From contig WSYH01001907.1 of assembly GCA_036426205.1 (NCBI GenBank), positions 38,310-102,309 on the forward strand: 64,000 nucleotides of DNA, written 5' to 3'. The translations under genes and the position numbers were made by a program. Under the pieces are notes generated by a model. The model had not been told where the DNA came from, ran no database searches, and saw nothing but the letters and a program-made list of their open reading frames with translations. The DNA comes from Ascaphus truei. Its lineage: Eukaryota > Chordata > Amphibia > Anura > Ascaphidae. This document shows positions 46,615 through 58,838 of this stretch, piece by piece; position 1 is the stretch's first letter, and every line of letters begins with the position of its first letter.

Positions 46615-47395
46615 TACATAGTTACATAGTAACGGAGGTTGAAAAAAGACATGCTTCCATCAAGTGCAACCTACGCTAAATTTAGACAACAGATACTTTA
46701 TCCAATATCCGTACTTCCAGTATATTGATCCAGAGGAAGGCATACAAAAACCCCCAGTGAAATATCATCCAATGATATCTCATAAGGGGATAAATAAATT
46801 CCTTCCTGACTCAATAATCGGCAATCAGATTACTTCCTGGATCAACATCCTTCCCGTGTTTACCCATTTGATATATCCCTGTATACCTTTCCTTTCTACA
46901 AATATGTCCAACCTTTTTTTGAACAAATCTATGATATCTGCTATCACAGTCTCCACGGGTAATGAATGTCACTTTTTAACTTCCCTTACTGTAAAGTTGT
47001 TGCTTTGTTGCTGGTGAAATCTCCTTTCCTCCAACCTTAAGGGATGACCCTGTGTCCTTTGTACTGCCCATGGGATGAATAGTTCTTTTGAAAGCTCCTT
47101 GTACTGTACCCAAATATTTATATATAGTTATCATATCCCTTGTTAGACGCCTTTTTTCTAATGTAAATAAATCTAATTTAGCTAGCCTCTCCTCATAAGA
47201 TAGATTGTCCATCCCCTTTATTAATTTGGTGGCTCTTCTCTACCCCCTCTCTAGTTCCATAATGTATTTTCTAAGGAGTGGTGCCCCAAAACTGTACTCC
47301 ATATTCAAGGTGTGGTCTTACTAATGCTTTATAAAAGGGGCATAATTATGTTTACTTCCCTTCCTTCCATCACATTAGCGGTTACAATTGGTCAT
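46615..47395 (-). mobile_element. CR1-type LINE 3' part
   Basis: On the minus strand, 46976-47212 encodes E-E-R-L-A-K-L-D-L-F-T-L-E-K-R-R-L with D-M-I-T-I-Y-K-Y, the C-terminus of a CR1 RT ORF, and the 3' UTR ends near 46615 ('acatagttacatagtaacgg'). It is the same family as 60140-61505. Confidence 0.8.
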
Positions 47396-47399
47396 ACAA

Positions 47400-48800
47400 T
47401 TAGCGTATCACAGAATCATATAAAAGCCGGTCCGGGTTGCTTTCATCAGAGCAGGATTCTTTTCCCCCCCTTATGTCTGCAGAAGTGGTCTTTACAAGAC
47501 GGTGGAGAATAGGAGCCTGTCTTGAGTATCCTATTTTGCTTAACCATGGCAACCAAATGTTGGTCAATTTCATCAAGGAGTCCTTGAGGTAAGCTGTTAT
47601 TTTTCCATAATAAAGCACGCCAGACTTTATTGATGATTGATTAGATCTTGTACCACCCCTTCCAGGAAGCAGCCATAGTGCACCTGGTGGCCACAAGAAT
47701 ATGGGAAATCAATTTACGTTCTTCATATAAGGCATTTTGGCCTGCTGAGTAACAGTGTCCATGGACTGGTCTCAATTGTCTGACCCATTACCCTGTTAAT
47801 TAGTTGGAAGACCTTCTGCTATAAATCTATCACCATAGGGCAACTCCACCATATCTGTACCATTGTTCCCCGAGAAGTCTCGCCGAACATCTTATTAAGT
47901 CTGTCGGGGGTCAAGAACCATCTGTATATAACTCTGTAGCCATTCTCTAATTGCTGAACTAATGGAAGCCGAGGCTGTAGCATTCCATATGTCCACCCAG
48001 TCCAGTTCACTTAAATCGTTAGCCCAGTGTTGGATGTAATATAGATATCTCTCTCTGCAGGAAGGAATTATAAGGGCCTGATATAATATTGAAATAAGGC
48101 CTTTACTCAGTGGGGATGAGCTGCAAATTGTTTACAAAAGCATGTTGCTTTGGGGTATATTCTTTGTAAACTGTGACAAAGTGCCTTATTTGCACGTAGT
48201 GGTACAGTTCTGTTTGGATCTGCTTCCCTTCGACTATGAATATTTTAATGGTCGCATTGTTAATTAAAATCACAGGGTCTAGTTAGCTCCTCTTTCATCC
48301 ACCAAGCAAAAATCCTTCTGACACCAGGGTTTGCTTATGAGATTATGAAATAGAAGCATTATATTCCAGGCAGGTGTGACTACTACTTTTTTTCTTTTAA
48401 TCCTGTTCCAAAGGATAATTGAGTGGTGTGTAGAAGCACTTTTTTTTGTATGTCTCTGGAGTTTTTGGGGAGCCATAGTAAATAGTTTATTTGAAGTGGA
48501 GTAGCGATTGTGCCCGTGCGTACATGTCATAGCGCCAGCTGTGCTATTTGCACAACTTGATAGTAGGATTTTATGTGAGGAACTGCCAATCTTTCATTCG
48601 TCTTTGGTCTGGCTAGTATGCTGGAGCTAAGTCAAGGTTTTTACTTGTTCCATATAAACTGTGTAATATGTCTATCTAAATCCTCTATATTTTTTAGTTT
48701 GGCTGAATTTGATAGAGCTCTGTTGAGATAGAGAACTTTGGGCAGCAGAGTCATTTTGACTGCCGCTATCCTCCCAAACCAGCAAATTGAGCAACAGCAC
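47400..48800 (-). pseudogene. L1/Tx1-type ORF2 C-terminal fragment
   Basis: Minus-strand pieces match the C-terminal half of LINE ORF2: F-I-W-N-K-like stretch near 48680, L-W-N-R-I-K-R-K-K at 48380, Y-R-V-I-Y-R-W-F-L-T-P-D-R-L-N-K at 47890-47940 and I-W-W-S-C-P at 47835-47850. The cysteines before this last motif are gone. The order mirrors 7480-8530. It is more diverged than the copy at 2410 and probably another subfamily. Confidence 0.75.
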
Positions 48801-49153
48801 CAGGTTGCAAGATCTTTATTCAGGGATCTTTATAGGGGACATTTGCCTGATATAGTGTGTTATAGGTTCTACAGATGTAGCTAGACATCTGGCCCTCTGT
48901 GCCGCAATTTGGAGTGGCAAATGCGGCTAGAGCATGACTGCATCGGGGCTACAGAGCTTACAGTCAGGAGGACAGTTTCTCAGAAGGATTAACGTTGCAG
49001 GGTTTCCTGATTGTGAAAGGGACGCACAGTGTTAATCCTACCGATCTGCCACCAGTCTGTAAGAGCTGCGCAAAGAGAGCAGATAGAAGCAGTTACTCTC
49101 TGTGTCTCCCCACACAGCTATCACAGCAGTTCTCGCGCTTTTTAAATTAATTT
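48801..49153. other. unassigned stretch
   Basis: No gene and no clear repeat. The piece 48960-49050 has tandem-free GC-moderate sequence. Confidence 0.4.
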
Positions 49154-49162
49154 TTGTACATA

Positions 49163-49411
49163 GGTTTGAAGCGGGGCATCTCCAGAGCTCAACCACATTC
49201 ATTTCATCCCCTGCATCTGAAATACAGACCTCTGTTGGGGATGTCAGTATCTGCTGCTAGTTTAAAACCCCTGCATCATTGGAGTGATGGGACACTTAAA
49301 CAGCCCAGAGATACCGGCACCCCCTATGGTGGTCTGTATGCCTGGAAGCAAGGGCTCCCCAGACTGGAAATTAATGGGGTTAAGCTCCGGAGACCCCCTG
49401 CTTTAAACCTA
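49163..49411. mobile_element. MITE-like inverted repeat
   Basis: Ends 'agcggggcatctccagagct' and 'agctccggagaccccctgct' are imperfect reverse complements, and the similarity continues inward for about 40 bp ('caaccacattcatttc' against 'attaatggggttaag'). Superfamily unclear. Confidence 0.55.
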
Positions 49412-49426
49412 TGTATAATATATATA

Positions 49427-50915
49427 CAGTTAGGTCCGGAAATAATTGGACACTGATACGTGTTTTGTTATTTCGGCTGTGTACTAAAATACATTCAAGT
49501 TACAGTTCAATAATGAATATGGGCTTTAAAGTGCAGGCTTTAAAGTGCAGTCTATCAGCTTTAATTTGAGGGTATTCACATCCAAATTGGAGGAAGGGTT
49601 TAGGAATTACATCTCTTTAATATGTAGCCCCCTCTTTTTCAAGGGACCAAAAGTAATTGGACAATTGACTCAAAAGCTGTTTCATGGACAGGTGTGGCCT
49701 ATTCCTTCGTTATTTCATCATCAATTAAGCAGGTAAATGGTCTGGAGTTGATTCTAGGTGTGGCATTCACATTTGGAAGCTGTTGCTGTGAACCTACAAC
49801 ATGCGGTCAAAGGAAGACAACAGTGGTGGATGATCGTAGGATCCTTTCCATGGTAAAGAAAAACCCCTTCACAACATCCAGCCAAGTGAAGAACACTCTC
49901 CAGGAGGTAGGCATATCATTATCCAAGTCTACCATAAAGAGAAGACTTCATGAGAGCAAATACAGATGGTTCACCACAAGGTGCAAACCATTCATAAGCC
50001 TCAAGAATAGAAAGGCCAGATTAGCCTTTGCCAAACAATATCTAAAAAAGACAGCCAGTTCTGGAACAGCATTTTTGGACAGATGAAACTAAGATCAACC
50101 TGTACCAGAATGATGGGAAGAAAAAAGTATGGAGAAAGCTTGGAACGGCTCATGATTCGAAGCATACCACATCATCTATAAAACACGGTGGAGGCAGTGT
50201 GATGGCATGGGCATGCATGGCTTACAATGGCACTGGGTCACTAGTGTTTATTGATGATGTGACAGAAGACAGAAGCAGCCGGATGAATTCTGAAGTGTAT
50301 AGGGATATATTGTCTGCTCAGATACAGCCAAATTCAGCAAAGTTGATTGGACGACGCTTCACTTTACAGATGGACAATGACCCGTAACTTACTGCGTAAG
50401 CAACCCAGGAGTTTAAGGCAAAGAAGTGGAATATTCTGCAATGGCCGAGTCAATCACCTGATCTCAACCCGCTCGAGCATGCATTCCACTTGCTGAAGAC
50501 AAAACTTAAGGCAGAAAGACCCACAAACAAAGAAGTGAAGACAGCTGCAGTAAAGGCCTGGCAAAGCATCACAAAGGAGGAAACCCAGCGTTTGGTGATG
50601 CCCCCCCGTTCCAGACTTCAAGCAGTCATTGCCTGCAAAGGATTCTCGACAAAGTATTAAAAATGAACATTTTATTTATGATTGTGTTAATTTGTCCAAT
50701 TAAATTTAAGCCCCTGAAATAAGGGGACTGTGTATATAAATGGTTGCAATTCCTAAACGTTTCATACGATATTTTTGTTCAACCCCTTGAATTAAAGCTG
50801 AAAGTCTGCACTTCTATTGCATCTCAGTTGTTTAATTTCAAATCCATTATGGTGGCGTACAGTGCCAAAATTATGAAAATTGTTGTCAGTGTCCAATTAT
50901 TTCCGGACCTAACTG
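49427..50915 (+). mobile_element. Tc1/mariner transposon, second family
   Basis: A 1,489-bp element with ends CAGTTAGGTCCGGAAATAAT and ATTATTTCCGGACCTAACTG. Left flank is TA; the right flank is TG, so the target duplication has one change. The two ends match over about 30 bp. Its sequence is unlike that of the Tc1 element at 11437. Confidence 0.9.
49815..50660 (+). pseudogene. Tc1-like DDE transposase, broken
   Basis: The first open part (to 50086) has the second helix-turn-helix (S-K-S-T-I-K-R-R-L-H) and the bipartite basic link. Catalytic residues are found in three frames: W-T-D-E-T-K near 50078-50095, M-D-N-D-P near 50370-50385 and L-N-P-L-E-H near 50465-50480. G-G-G-S-V-M-A-W is intact at 50190. 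Frame changes near 50080 and a stop near 50388 break it. It runs to about 50660. Confidence 0.85.
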
Positions 50916-50956
50916 TGTGTGTGTATGTGGCGTTGTGAGTGTGCGTCGTGCTGTTT

Positions 50957-51001
50957 GTATATATATATATATATAATATATATATATAATAGATATATAT
51001 A

Positions 51002-51035
<34 letters not shown>
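50957..51035. repeat. (TA)n microsatellite
   Basis: Several TA runs with short interruptions, followed by poly-T. Confidence 0.9.
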
Positions 51036-51046
<11 letters not shown>

Positions 51047-51277
51047 AAGGGGGCAAAAGGAGATCTATTAAAGTAGAAAACAAAAATGTCGATCAGTTCA
51101 TACTGCTACTTTAAGAATATATATTTTATTTTTTTAAACTGAAGCAATTACATAGAACTGAACTTCTAAGGAAAGGAAACAGCCATGAACATTAAAAATA
51201 CAACACTGACGCAAAAGATTACAACTCCGGTATGACTAGGGTCTTAAAGAAGAGAGCTAACCTACTGCTTATTAAGC

Positions 51278-51587
51278 CAAGGGTACACAAACTCTTCTCC
51301 CTGTGCCTCCCCCCCCCACCTGCTCTCACCCCTGCTCAGCTCTGGCATCAAATGATGCCACGGGGTCATGTGGTGCCACGTTGCCATTGCAACGCAACAT
51401 CACGTGACCCCGCTGTGTCATTTGAGGTGTCGCTGGAAAGTGTTACGGTAAGTAAAGTTACAGAAGCCTTGCGTGATCCCCGGCATTTAATTTAAATGCC
51501 TTAGGAGAAGCGCAGAACCTTTGTAACCGCCACTCCCCAATCCCCCCAGAAAATCTTGTGCCCCGCCTCCCAGTTTGCACACCCCTG
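51278..51587. mobile_element. hAT MITE, family A, reverse copy
   Basis: Ends CAAGGGTACACAAAC and GTTTGCACACCCCTG; flanks TATTAAGC / GTTTAAGC (6 of 8). The core 'gcatttaatttaaatgcc' and 'aacgcaacatcacgtgaccc' matches 51972-52357 in reverse orientation. Confidence 0.75.
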
Positions 51588-51925
51588 GTTTAAGCAACAC
51601 TGGGTATGCCTACAACTATCTAAATCTGCACTTGTCACTATTGCCCATACTTCTGTAGCCTATTTACCGTTTATTTACCATTATTGTCAATCTCTTAATT
51701 TCTCTGTCTCAGAGTCGCTCTCTCTCTCAAATAATCTGTTATATTGGCAACAGTCTTCTAAAATTCCTTACTCCGACAGCCTATTTACTTAGAGCAGCAG
51801 TTAATGTTTTTGCCCTCCCTTAATAATGTTATGCTGCTGTACAAAACAATACGGAGTACAGGTTTACATGTCTGACCATTTTATTTTGGAAGGGTGGGTT
51901 TTAGATGAAAGATTCCCGCTAGTGA

Positions 51926-52855
51926 GGTACCGGGTACCCAGAAATTACCCGGTACTCGCCATTATTTAGAACAGGGGTGCGCAAACAGGTGGGCGCGTCC
52001 TCCAGGGGGGGGGCAGGAGATTTTTCTGGGGGGGGGGGGGGGCGGGCCAATACAGAGGGCCCACGATCTTCCCCAAGGCATTTAAATTAAATGCCGTGGG
52101 ATCGCGTGAGGCCTCTGCAACAATAAAACTTACCGGGATTCAGACGCTGTGACGCGTCTCCATGGCAACGCGGCGTGAAATTACGCCGCGGGGTCATGTG
52201 ACATGATGTCAAAGGCGTCAAATGACGCTGTGGGTCACGAGACCTGATGTCACATGACCCCGGAGCGTCATTTGACGCAGCTGCAAGGTAGGAGGAGGGG
52301 CAAGCTACAGAGCAGGCCAGACAGGGGGACACAGCAGTACAAGTTTGCGCTCCCCTGATTTAGAGTACCGGGAAATTATCCAGACCTGGCACCATGGGGC
52401 TGGAACCTGGTGCCAGGTAATTTTCATTCTGCTCTGCTCCCTCCATCTTCCTCTTGGAGAACGGCAGGAGCAGAGCAGCAGGAGACACAATTCAGCCGGC
52501 GGTGGAGGGTGAGGAAGACCACAGTGACATCCTGGTGGAGGCGAGAGCAGCGGCAGACATCCTTCAGGTAGTGTTATCATTCTTCAGCCGGTGGGAGCAG
52601 CAGTCCAATAGTAACGCTCCTGCTCCGGTCACGTTTCCCTGCTCCGGACACGTTTCCCTGCTCCCACCAGAACCGGCTGTGAAGGACGTCTGCCGCTATC
52701 CCCACCGCCACCAGAATGTCACTGTGGTCTTATTCACCCTCCACCACGGTACTCACCCTCTGCCCCCGGCTACAGTTATGTGAAAACAACCCAGCCCGGC
52801 AAATTTCTATTTTATCCTCAGGTACCCGGCACTTTTCAGGACTCGGTACAACACT
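51926..52855. mobile_element. hAT-like MITE, family B, hosting a family A MITE
   Basis: The outer ends TAGTGAGGTACCGGGTA and, reverse-complemented, TAGTGTTGTACCGAGT are similar. The inner part has an inverted repeat: 52492-52600 returns as 52660-52757 in reverse complement ('aagaccacagtgacatcctg', 'agcggcagacatccttca'). The family A element at 51972-52357 sits inside its left part. I see no clear target duplication for the outer element. Confidence 0.6.
51972..52357. mobile_element. hAT MITE, family A
   Basis: 386 bp, ends CAGGGGTGCGCAAAC and GTTTGCGCTCCCCTG approximately, flanked by ATTTAGAA / ATTTAGAG (7 of 8). Core shares 'gaggcctctgcaacaataaa' with 53103-53453. Confidence 0.88.
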
Positions 52856-53102
52856 AATTTCCACTATCCCCCCAAAAGGTTGTATTAGCTGCAATTATTG
52901 ATTACAGTTGATGATTCTCACTTCCCCTTGGTCGTGTGTAACCCATAATGCAAATAGTGACCCTTCATGCTTTACAAATGCGAGCTCAAAGCATGAGGGC
53001 ACGTGACTGAGCAAAAAAATGTCTAGGTGCCAGATATTAAGTTTAAGGCACCTGGATGTTCTTTTACGTATATTTATGAGGTAAGGATAAGTTGGTTTAG
53101 AT

Positions 53103-53453
53103 CAGCGGTGCGCAAAGTGGGGGGCCCGCTTGATTTTTTTTGGGGAGGGCAATTGCAGAGGTCCCGCGCTCTTCCCCGAGGTATTTTAATTAAATGCCGG
53201 GGGGGATCGCGTGAGGCCTCTGCAACAATAAAACTTACCTTGATTCAGACGCTGTGACATGTCGCCATGGCAACACGGCGTCAAATAATGCAGCGGTGTC
53301 ATGCGGGGTGTCGTCACATGGCTGTCTCCATGGAATCGGGGTCATGTGACCCCACTGTATCATTTGACACCGCACACAAGCTAAGGGGCGGGGGCGCGAG
53401 AGACAGGGGGGGACCTGGCAGGGTGGCAAACTCAAAAAGTTTGCGCTACCCTG
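53103..53453. mobile_element. hAT MITE, family A
   Basis: 351 bp, ends CAGCGGTGCGCAAA and TTTGCGCTACCCTG, flanked by GTTTAGAT / GTTTAGGT (7 of 8). Same core as the copies at 51278 and 51972. Confidence 0.88.
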
Positions 53454-53461
53454 GTTTAGGT

Positions 53462-53783
53462 GACTACGAAAGTAGGAGAGGGAAGAGCTTCAGTATATCT
53501 AACAAAAGAATACTAAAGCAGTTTATTTTCTTTTACATTCTTGCTACATCAGTGCTCCACAGGTTAATTAGAAAAATTATCTTATTGGACCAAACTCTTC
53601 ACAAAGCAGAAGAGATTCTCTTTGGGTTTCCACTAATCTGCTGTGTGCTAGCTTCTCAGACAGCAGCCATCTATCAAAGTCAGTTCTCGAAGGCCCTGTG
53701 GGTCTGCATCTGTTCAACCAACTGGAAAATAGTGTCACGCAAGCTGTGCAAATGAATTCTACTGCTGTGTTTGTGTGTATATA

Positions 53784-53815
<32 letters not shown>

Positions 53816-55435
53816 TAATTTAAATCTATATTTTAGAGTAGCTATTTAAAGTAGTATTAGATTTTTCTTGCTGGTATGACCATTTTGTGTTGATAGATGT
53901 GAGGTATTCATCTCTGTGACTGTAATTATCAGGAAAGCTGCTCTATAAGGAAAAGATATGCAGCCAAGAAAGATGTGGCCAACTTGGCATGGCCAATAAA
54001 ATTTTACACTGGCTGATCAAATCAATGGAATGGCTGAGCACGAAAAATGTCAGACTATCTTCAAGTAAAGTCTTCTTTTGAAAAATCAAGCAAGTCACGG
54101 AAAGCTTTTTTTAAAATACAAGTGCTGAGTACCAATAACAAATGTGTGTCTATGCAATGCCGCACCGATAATGCGTTCAATGCTAAAGTAATCCGAATAA
54201 ATGATAGTGAGCTGCTGAAGCAGTCATCGAGTTTAAGAAGGAAGTTACTAACCTGTAACCACAAACAAGAAACCTTTAGTTTCTGAATACTGTACATACA
54301 TGTTGTTCAAACAAAATTGAATAGTACCTTACGAAAACTACTGCATAAGCTAAGCTGTTGACTGTGTGTGCAAGAACCTGACAGCCAAGTTAATGTTACA
54401 GTACCTTATTTCAAAAACACTATCATCCTATAACTCAAAGATAAAGAGACCACAGGAAACAACTCCCAGGAGACAGAGCACATTCATGTAACAAATGCTT
54501 ACACTGTATGTTTCAATCTGATGCAGGTTACCAAAATGGTTAAAGCATTCAAAAAAATTATGTTTAAAGTCCATCTCAACCTTCAGCCAAATAAATGTGA
54601 GATATTTATGTTGACAGTCAACAGCAGATATTATATTCATAAATTGTTCCTTTCAGACATACATTCTGGCATTATTCATTAATGTCAACATAAAAAAAAA
54701 AGCCACATGGGATTGCTACTCTAAAAATATTTTTCCAGACATATGTGATCAATTTACCTACCCACACAATATGAACAAGTTCAGTACTATCACAAATCCT
54801 ATATTAAAGTGGCAATACAGGTTGCCTTTTTTTTCCTGTTTTTTTTTTTTTTTTTAACAGATGCAGCAATTGTTTAGCTTTAAAGAAATGTAATTACCTA
54901 TGCTGCCGATCGATCCATTCACACATGATCAATTGCCAAAGATTCTGCTTCCCTGGGTTCACACTATGGCTGCCTACAGTATTTCAGAAGTAGTAGTACT
55001 GGGCTTATGTAAACGGTATATAGCAACCCAAGGACGCTTAATATATTAAAACTCATTGAAAAGGGCATAAAGAGTGTATAGTGGGGGGAAATAAAAAAAA
55101 ATTAAAAAGTTATGACTATGAACAAGAGAAAATAAGCATCATCACCTAAACACATTTCTCTGAAGCGTATCCCAAAATCCCTCCCCTTCATTTTATATCA
55201 AATTGTTTTTTATTGTACTTATTTTATATTGAATGTTATTTTTACTTGTTTTATAATTGAATCCCTTTTTACTTTTTCTTTCTGTATTCCCAACAAAATG
55301 TATGAAAACTAATAATATTAAGTTTAATAAACAAACTATTACTGCCTTACCCCAAGTCCTACAAACAGGGTTACAATTTGTTTTATCATGCTGGAACAGA
55401 GATTACAGGACCCACATAATAACCAACATGACATC
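53462..55435 (-). other. PHF14 intron sequence without genes
   Basis: AT-rich, with a CA/TA microsatellite at about 53778-53815 and a poly-T run at about 54829-54858. Frames of 60-80 codons show no family features. Confidence 0.5.
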
Positions 55436-55439
55436 TATT

Positions 55440-55765
55440 TAACCATTTGTTTGCCAAACTGCCAAAGACAGAGGTCATTAGACTCTGCTCTTATTACTCG
55501 ACCTCTGCAGCATTTGATACTATGGACCACCCTCTTCTCCTTCACATTCTCCATACTCTTGGCATTCGTAACAAAGCTCTATCCCGGATCTCCTCTTATC
55601 TCTCGTATTTTCAGTGTGTCTTTTGCTAACACCACCTCTATCGATCTCTCTGTGGGGTACCCCAGGGCTCCGTCCTGGGACCTCTTCTCTTTTCTCTTTA
55701 CACACTCTCTCTAGGTGACCTAATCACATCTATTGGGTTCAAATATCACCTCTATGCTGATTAGG
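55440..55765 (+). pseudogene. L2-type LINE RT fragment
   Basis: Across frames one reads A-A-F-D-T-M-D-H-P-L-L-L-H (RT motif A, 55506-55545), [11 protein letters not shown] (motif B, where V-P-Q-G-S-V-L-G is usual, 55650-55680) and Y-H-L-Y-A-D (start of motif C, 55745-55762). It ends exactly there, where the next repeat starts. Confidence 0.8.
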
Positions 55766-55916
55766 GGTTGGCAAATTACCCAAAAAGCAACTCGCCACCC
55801 AGCGCCACTTAAAAAAAAAAACCTAATAAGAACTACTGTAATAACAACCTTTGTTTTTGACATAACAGTTTATTTATTGTATTACATTTATACTATACTA
55901 CAATTAGTCCTTGTTA
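55766..55916 (+). repeat. shared interspersed repeat, copy 1
   Basis: Starts 'aggggttggcaaattaccca' and ends 'acaattagtccttgttacat'. It matches 63407-63612 with an internal length difference. Its start resembles a hAT-type terminus. Confidence 0.7.
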
Positions 55917-56225
55917 CATGGTTACATAGTAGATGAGGTTAGAAAAAGACATACGTCCATCAAGTTTAACCTAGGCCAAATTTAGACAACAGATACTTTA
56001 TCCTTGTACTTACAGTATATTAATCCAGAGGAAGGCAAACAAAAAAAAAACCATCGACACATTATCCAATGATATCTCAAAGGGAAAAATAAATGCCTTC
56101 CGGACTCCAAGAATGGTCATTCAGATTACCCCCTATATCAACATCCTTCCCATGATTACTTATTAGGTACAGTATATCCCTGGATACCTTTCCTTTCTTA
56201 AAAAAAGATGTCCAACTTTTTTGGG
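55917..56225 (-). mobile_element. CR1-type LINE 3' end
   Basis: Reverse complement of the 3' terminus seen at 61230-61505: 'acatagtagatgaggtta', 'aaatttagacaacagatact' and 'aatccagaggaaggcaaac' in order. Confidence 0.75.
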
Positions 56226-57164
56226 GGAAGATAACTGTTGGATAATGTATAGCTTTTCTTCTGTGCAGTGCAGTACATAAAACGGCACAGGGGGTCTCTG
56301 CTGCACAGAGCTTAGAAAGAAGTAGAACAAAAAGTTCTAAAACCAGTGATGCACGGTGAGAAGTAGATTCAGGGAGAAAATTCTTCAAAGGCTCACAAAA
56401 ATGAAGACATTGATATTCATATAGCTTTTTAATAACTGAAAAGTATATGCATCATGAACAAAGTTCTTCCATAATGAAAACATGAGTGTGATACAGTCCA
56501 ATCGTGTCCCCTACGATCGATTGTAGCAGCTGCAAATGTGCAAAGGGCAATGAGTCCCCGGAGATACCGGTCAGCAGAGGGAGGAAACGACAGAACCGTG
56601 CCGCGGGACACCCCTCTTCAATGACCTGAGTGGCAAAGGTACCTCTCACTTCCTTCATGAACCCCTCTCTATGTAAAACCTCTTCATATAGTGAGATAGC
56701 AAACCATAAACTACGATTTAATGTATCAGACCCATAGGATAGAAGCAGTGTCTGCATGAGCAGTCCCATGCAATACTCACAGTTTCTCCACAAGGAGCAG
56801 GTTGAGCAGCCGTACCCCACTAGAGCCGTGTCCTGATATTCTTATCCACCAGGTTCTTCACATAGTCATCCCACGACATGGCAGTGGCAAGAGCTGTGCG
56901 TTGAGAGCAGGGGACAGGGGGCTGTGCAGTAAGACCGGGGGAAAGGATGCTCTGGGGACCTGTTGTGTGGTGCTGTGGGAGCAGGACAGTGGGGTGGACA
57001 AGCTATGTGGTGAGAGCGAGGGACAGGCGGCTCGGTGCTTTGAAATCGTGCGACCCCACCACCTCTTTCATTGTCACCATATATCCCCAACACCGTTTCT
57101 GATCTCCCTCACACCCCCTTCTCTATCTCTCCCTCAACCCCGTTCTACTCTCCTCAACCCGCTT
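56226..57164. other. unassigned stretch
   Basis: No gene recognised. Open frames of 100-120 codons on both strands (for example minus 56452-56820) show no domain pattern. Confidence 0.4.
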
Positions 57165-57180
57165 TCTCTCTCCATCCCCG

Positions 57181-57345
57181 CCTTGTCTCTCTCCCTCCAC
57201 CCCGCTTGTCTCTCTCCCTCCACCCCGCTTGTCTCTCTCCCTCCACCCCGCTTGTCTCTCTCCCTCAACCCCGCTTGTCTCTCTCCCTCATCCCCGCTTG
57301 TCTCACCCTCAACCCCCACTTGTCTCACCCTCAACACCACTTCTA
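57181..57345 (+). repeat. 23-bp minisatellite
   Basis: Five or more units of CTTGTCTCTCTCCCTCCACC + CCG, the later ones shortened to CTTGTCTCACCCTCAACNCC. The proline/serine-rich frames here come from the repeat. Confidence 0.9.
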
Positions 57346-57589
57346 TCCCCCACCTGCAATGCCCACAACCCTCCAATCTCACACAATCTCCCCAAAACCC
57401 ACACAATAATCCCCCCCAATGTCACACCACACAATAATCCCAATCCCACACAATAACGAGTGGTGGGCTAGGGCAGAGGGAGGAGGTGGAGGCTGCAGAT
57501 AGTTGGAGAAGCCATCGGCACGGGCGCCAGGGAGAGGGCGACCATCACAAGTGTGAGGATTTCTTCCTAATTACCTAATTTAAAAAAAT

Positions 57590-57864
57590 ATATGTTGTAC
57601 AGAGAGACCTTGCTCGAGAACCCCTTGGTGGTAAATGCGTGCTGCCTGGGAGAATGGTAATATGAATGTAGAGGTGTACCTAAGAAGGGTACAGAAAGAT
57701 CCCTGATATAGGCGCACTGCAGACCGTTATATAATAATGTGGTCAGAGGTGGAATAAATGTAAATAATAAAAACAATTTTATTGATCTTATATGTGTAAT
57801 TAAAAATGATATACAACCATATTTGGGGTATATATCAGAATGCTGAAGTCACTCAGTATAAATG
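57590..57864 (-). mobile_element. second copy of the inverted-arm insertion family
   Basis: Blocks in order match 25190-25330: 'cttgctcgagaacccc', 'gcgtgctgcc', 'tacagaaagatccc' and 'ggcgcactgcagacc'. Only one arm is present. It is cut at 57864 by the LTR that follows. Confidence 0.65.
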
Positions 57865-58838
57865 TGTAAGGAATCCGCTCCTCGGTTTAATGTTTGCCTT
57901 AACTTGCAGACCTGTGCAGTCCTGGAACACTTTCCCGGATATTTACTGCAGCCTGGATTCACTCACCAAAGCAATACTGCCACACGCCCCTTCTGCCATT
58001 GGTTCTCTGACCTTTAAGTGTTGCCTTCCCATAATGCCCCCTGCCGAGCATAGTCCTTCCTGGATGTCTCTGTGTTCTGCCATAAGCCTTGTCTTGTCTG
58101 TCTCCTTGGTTCCTGAGACCGGCTGCTAGTGTCACGCAGCGGTCTGTTCCTGTGCTGAAGCGGAGTACTCTCCTTGTTGTCTTCAGCTCCCTGGTTCCTG
58201 TGACCGGCTGCTAGTCTCATGCAGCGGTCAGTTCCTGTTTCCTGTGCTGAAGCTGAGTACTCTCCTTGTTACTTCAGCTCCTTGTTTCCTGTGACCGGCT
58301 GCTATATTCATGCAGCGGTCTGTTCCTGGTTTCCTGCACTGAAGCGGAGGTTTCCCTGAGTATCTTCAGCTTCCTGGTTCCTGGGGCCTACTCTTTCCCT
58401 AATCTAGAGAGGCCGTGTCCTGGTTCCTGCGCTGAATCGGAGGATTCCCCAGCCCGCTCAGGACTCTTGCGCTGAAGCACTGGTTTACCAGTGCAGCTAG
58501 GCGGTGTGCTACTCTGGTCTGTCTACCACCTCCTGAGACCAGTACCATGGGCCATGGTCGCCGCACGCGCAGAGGCCACTCCCGCACTCCTAAGCTGAAG
58601 CGGGGCTCTCCTGACTACCTGTTGCCGAACTCCTGCTTGAACAACGTTTACCCTGATGTCTCCAGTCCTGACCCTGGCGTGTCCACCGACGATGCTGTCT
58701 TCTCCTATCCTGATCCTGCTACGTACGACTACGAACTGCGCAATCCGGATCAGCCTGCGCGGTCTCAGGTCGGTGCTTTTACAACCCCACCTCAGCCACG
58801 CGGTCCGACCCAGGTTTGTGGCGAGCACAGTCGTGACA
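57865..58838 (+). mobile_element. solo LTR with 5-bp target duplication
   Basis: 974 bp from TGTAAGGAATCC to GTCGTGACA, flanked by AAATG on both sides (57860-57864 and 58839-58843). Within it, an 85-92-bp unit is repeated three times. No retrotransposon genes flank it. The TG...CA ends and 5-bp duplication fit a Ty3-like LTR. The frame at 58547-58852 is open but shows no known domain and runs past the LTR end. Confidence 0.85.
58110..58377 (+). repeat. three tandem 85-92-bp units in the LTR
   Basis: Each unit starts TTCCTG(A/T)GACCGGCTGCT and carries 'gcagcggtc', 'ctgaag(c/t)gga' and 'cttcagct' in order; units begin at 58110, 58195 and 58286. Confidence 0.85.

Noticed and set aside
57071..57456. 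Proline/serine-rich frames of 75-112 codons
   Set aside because: Produced by the 23-bp minisatellite.
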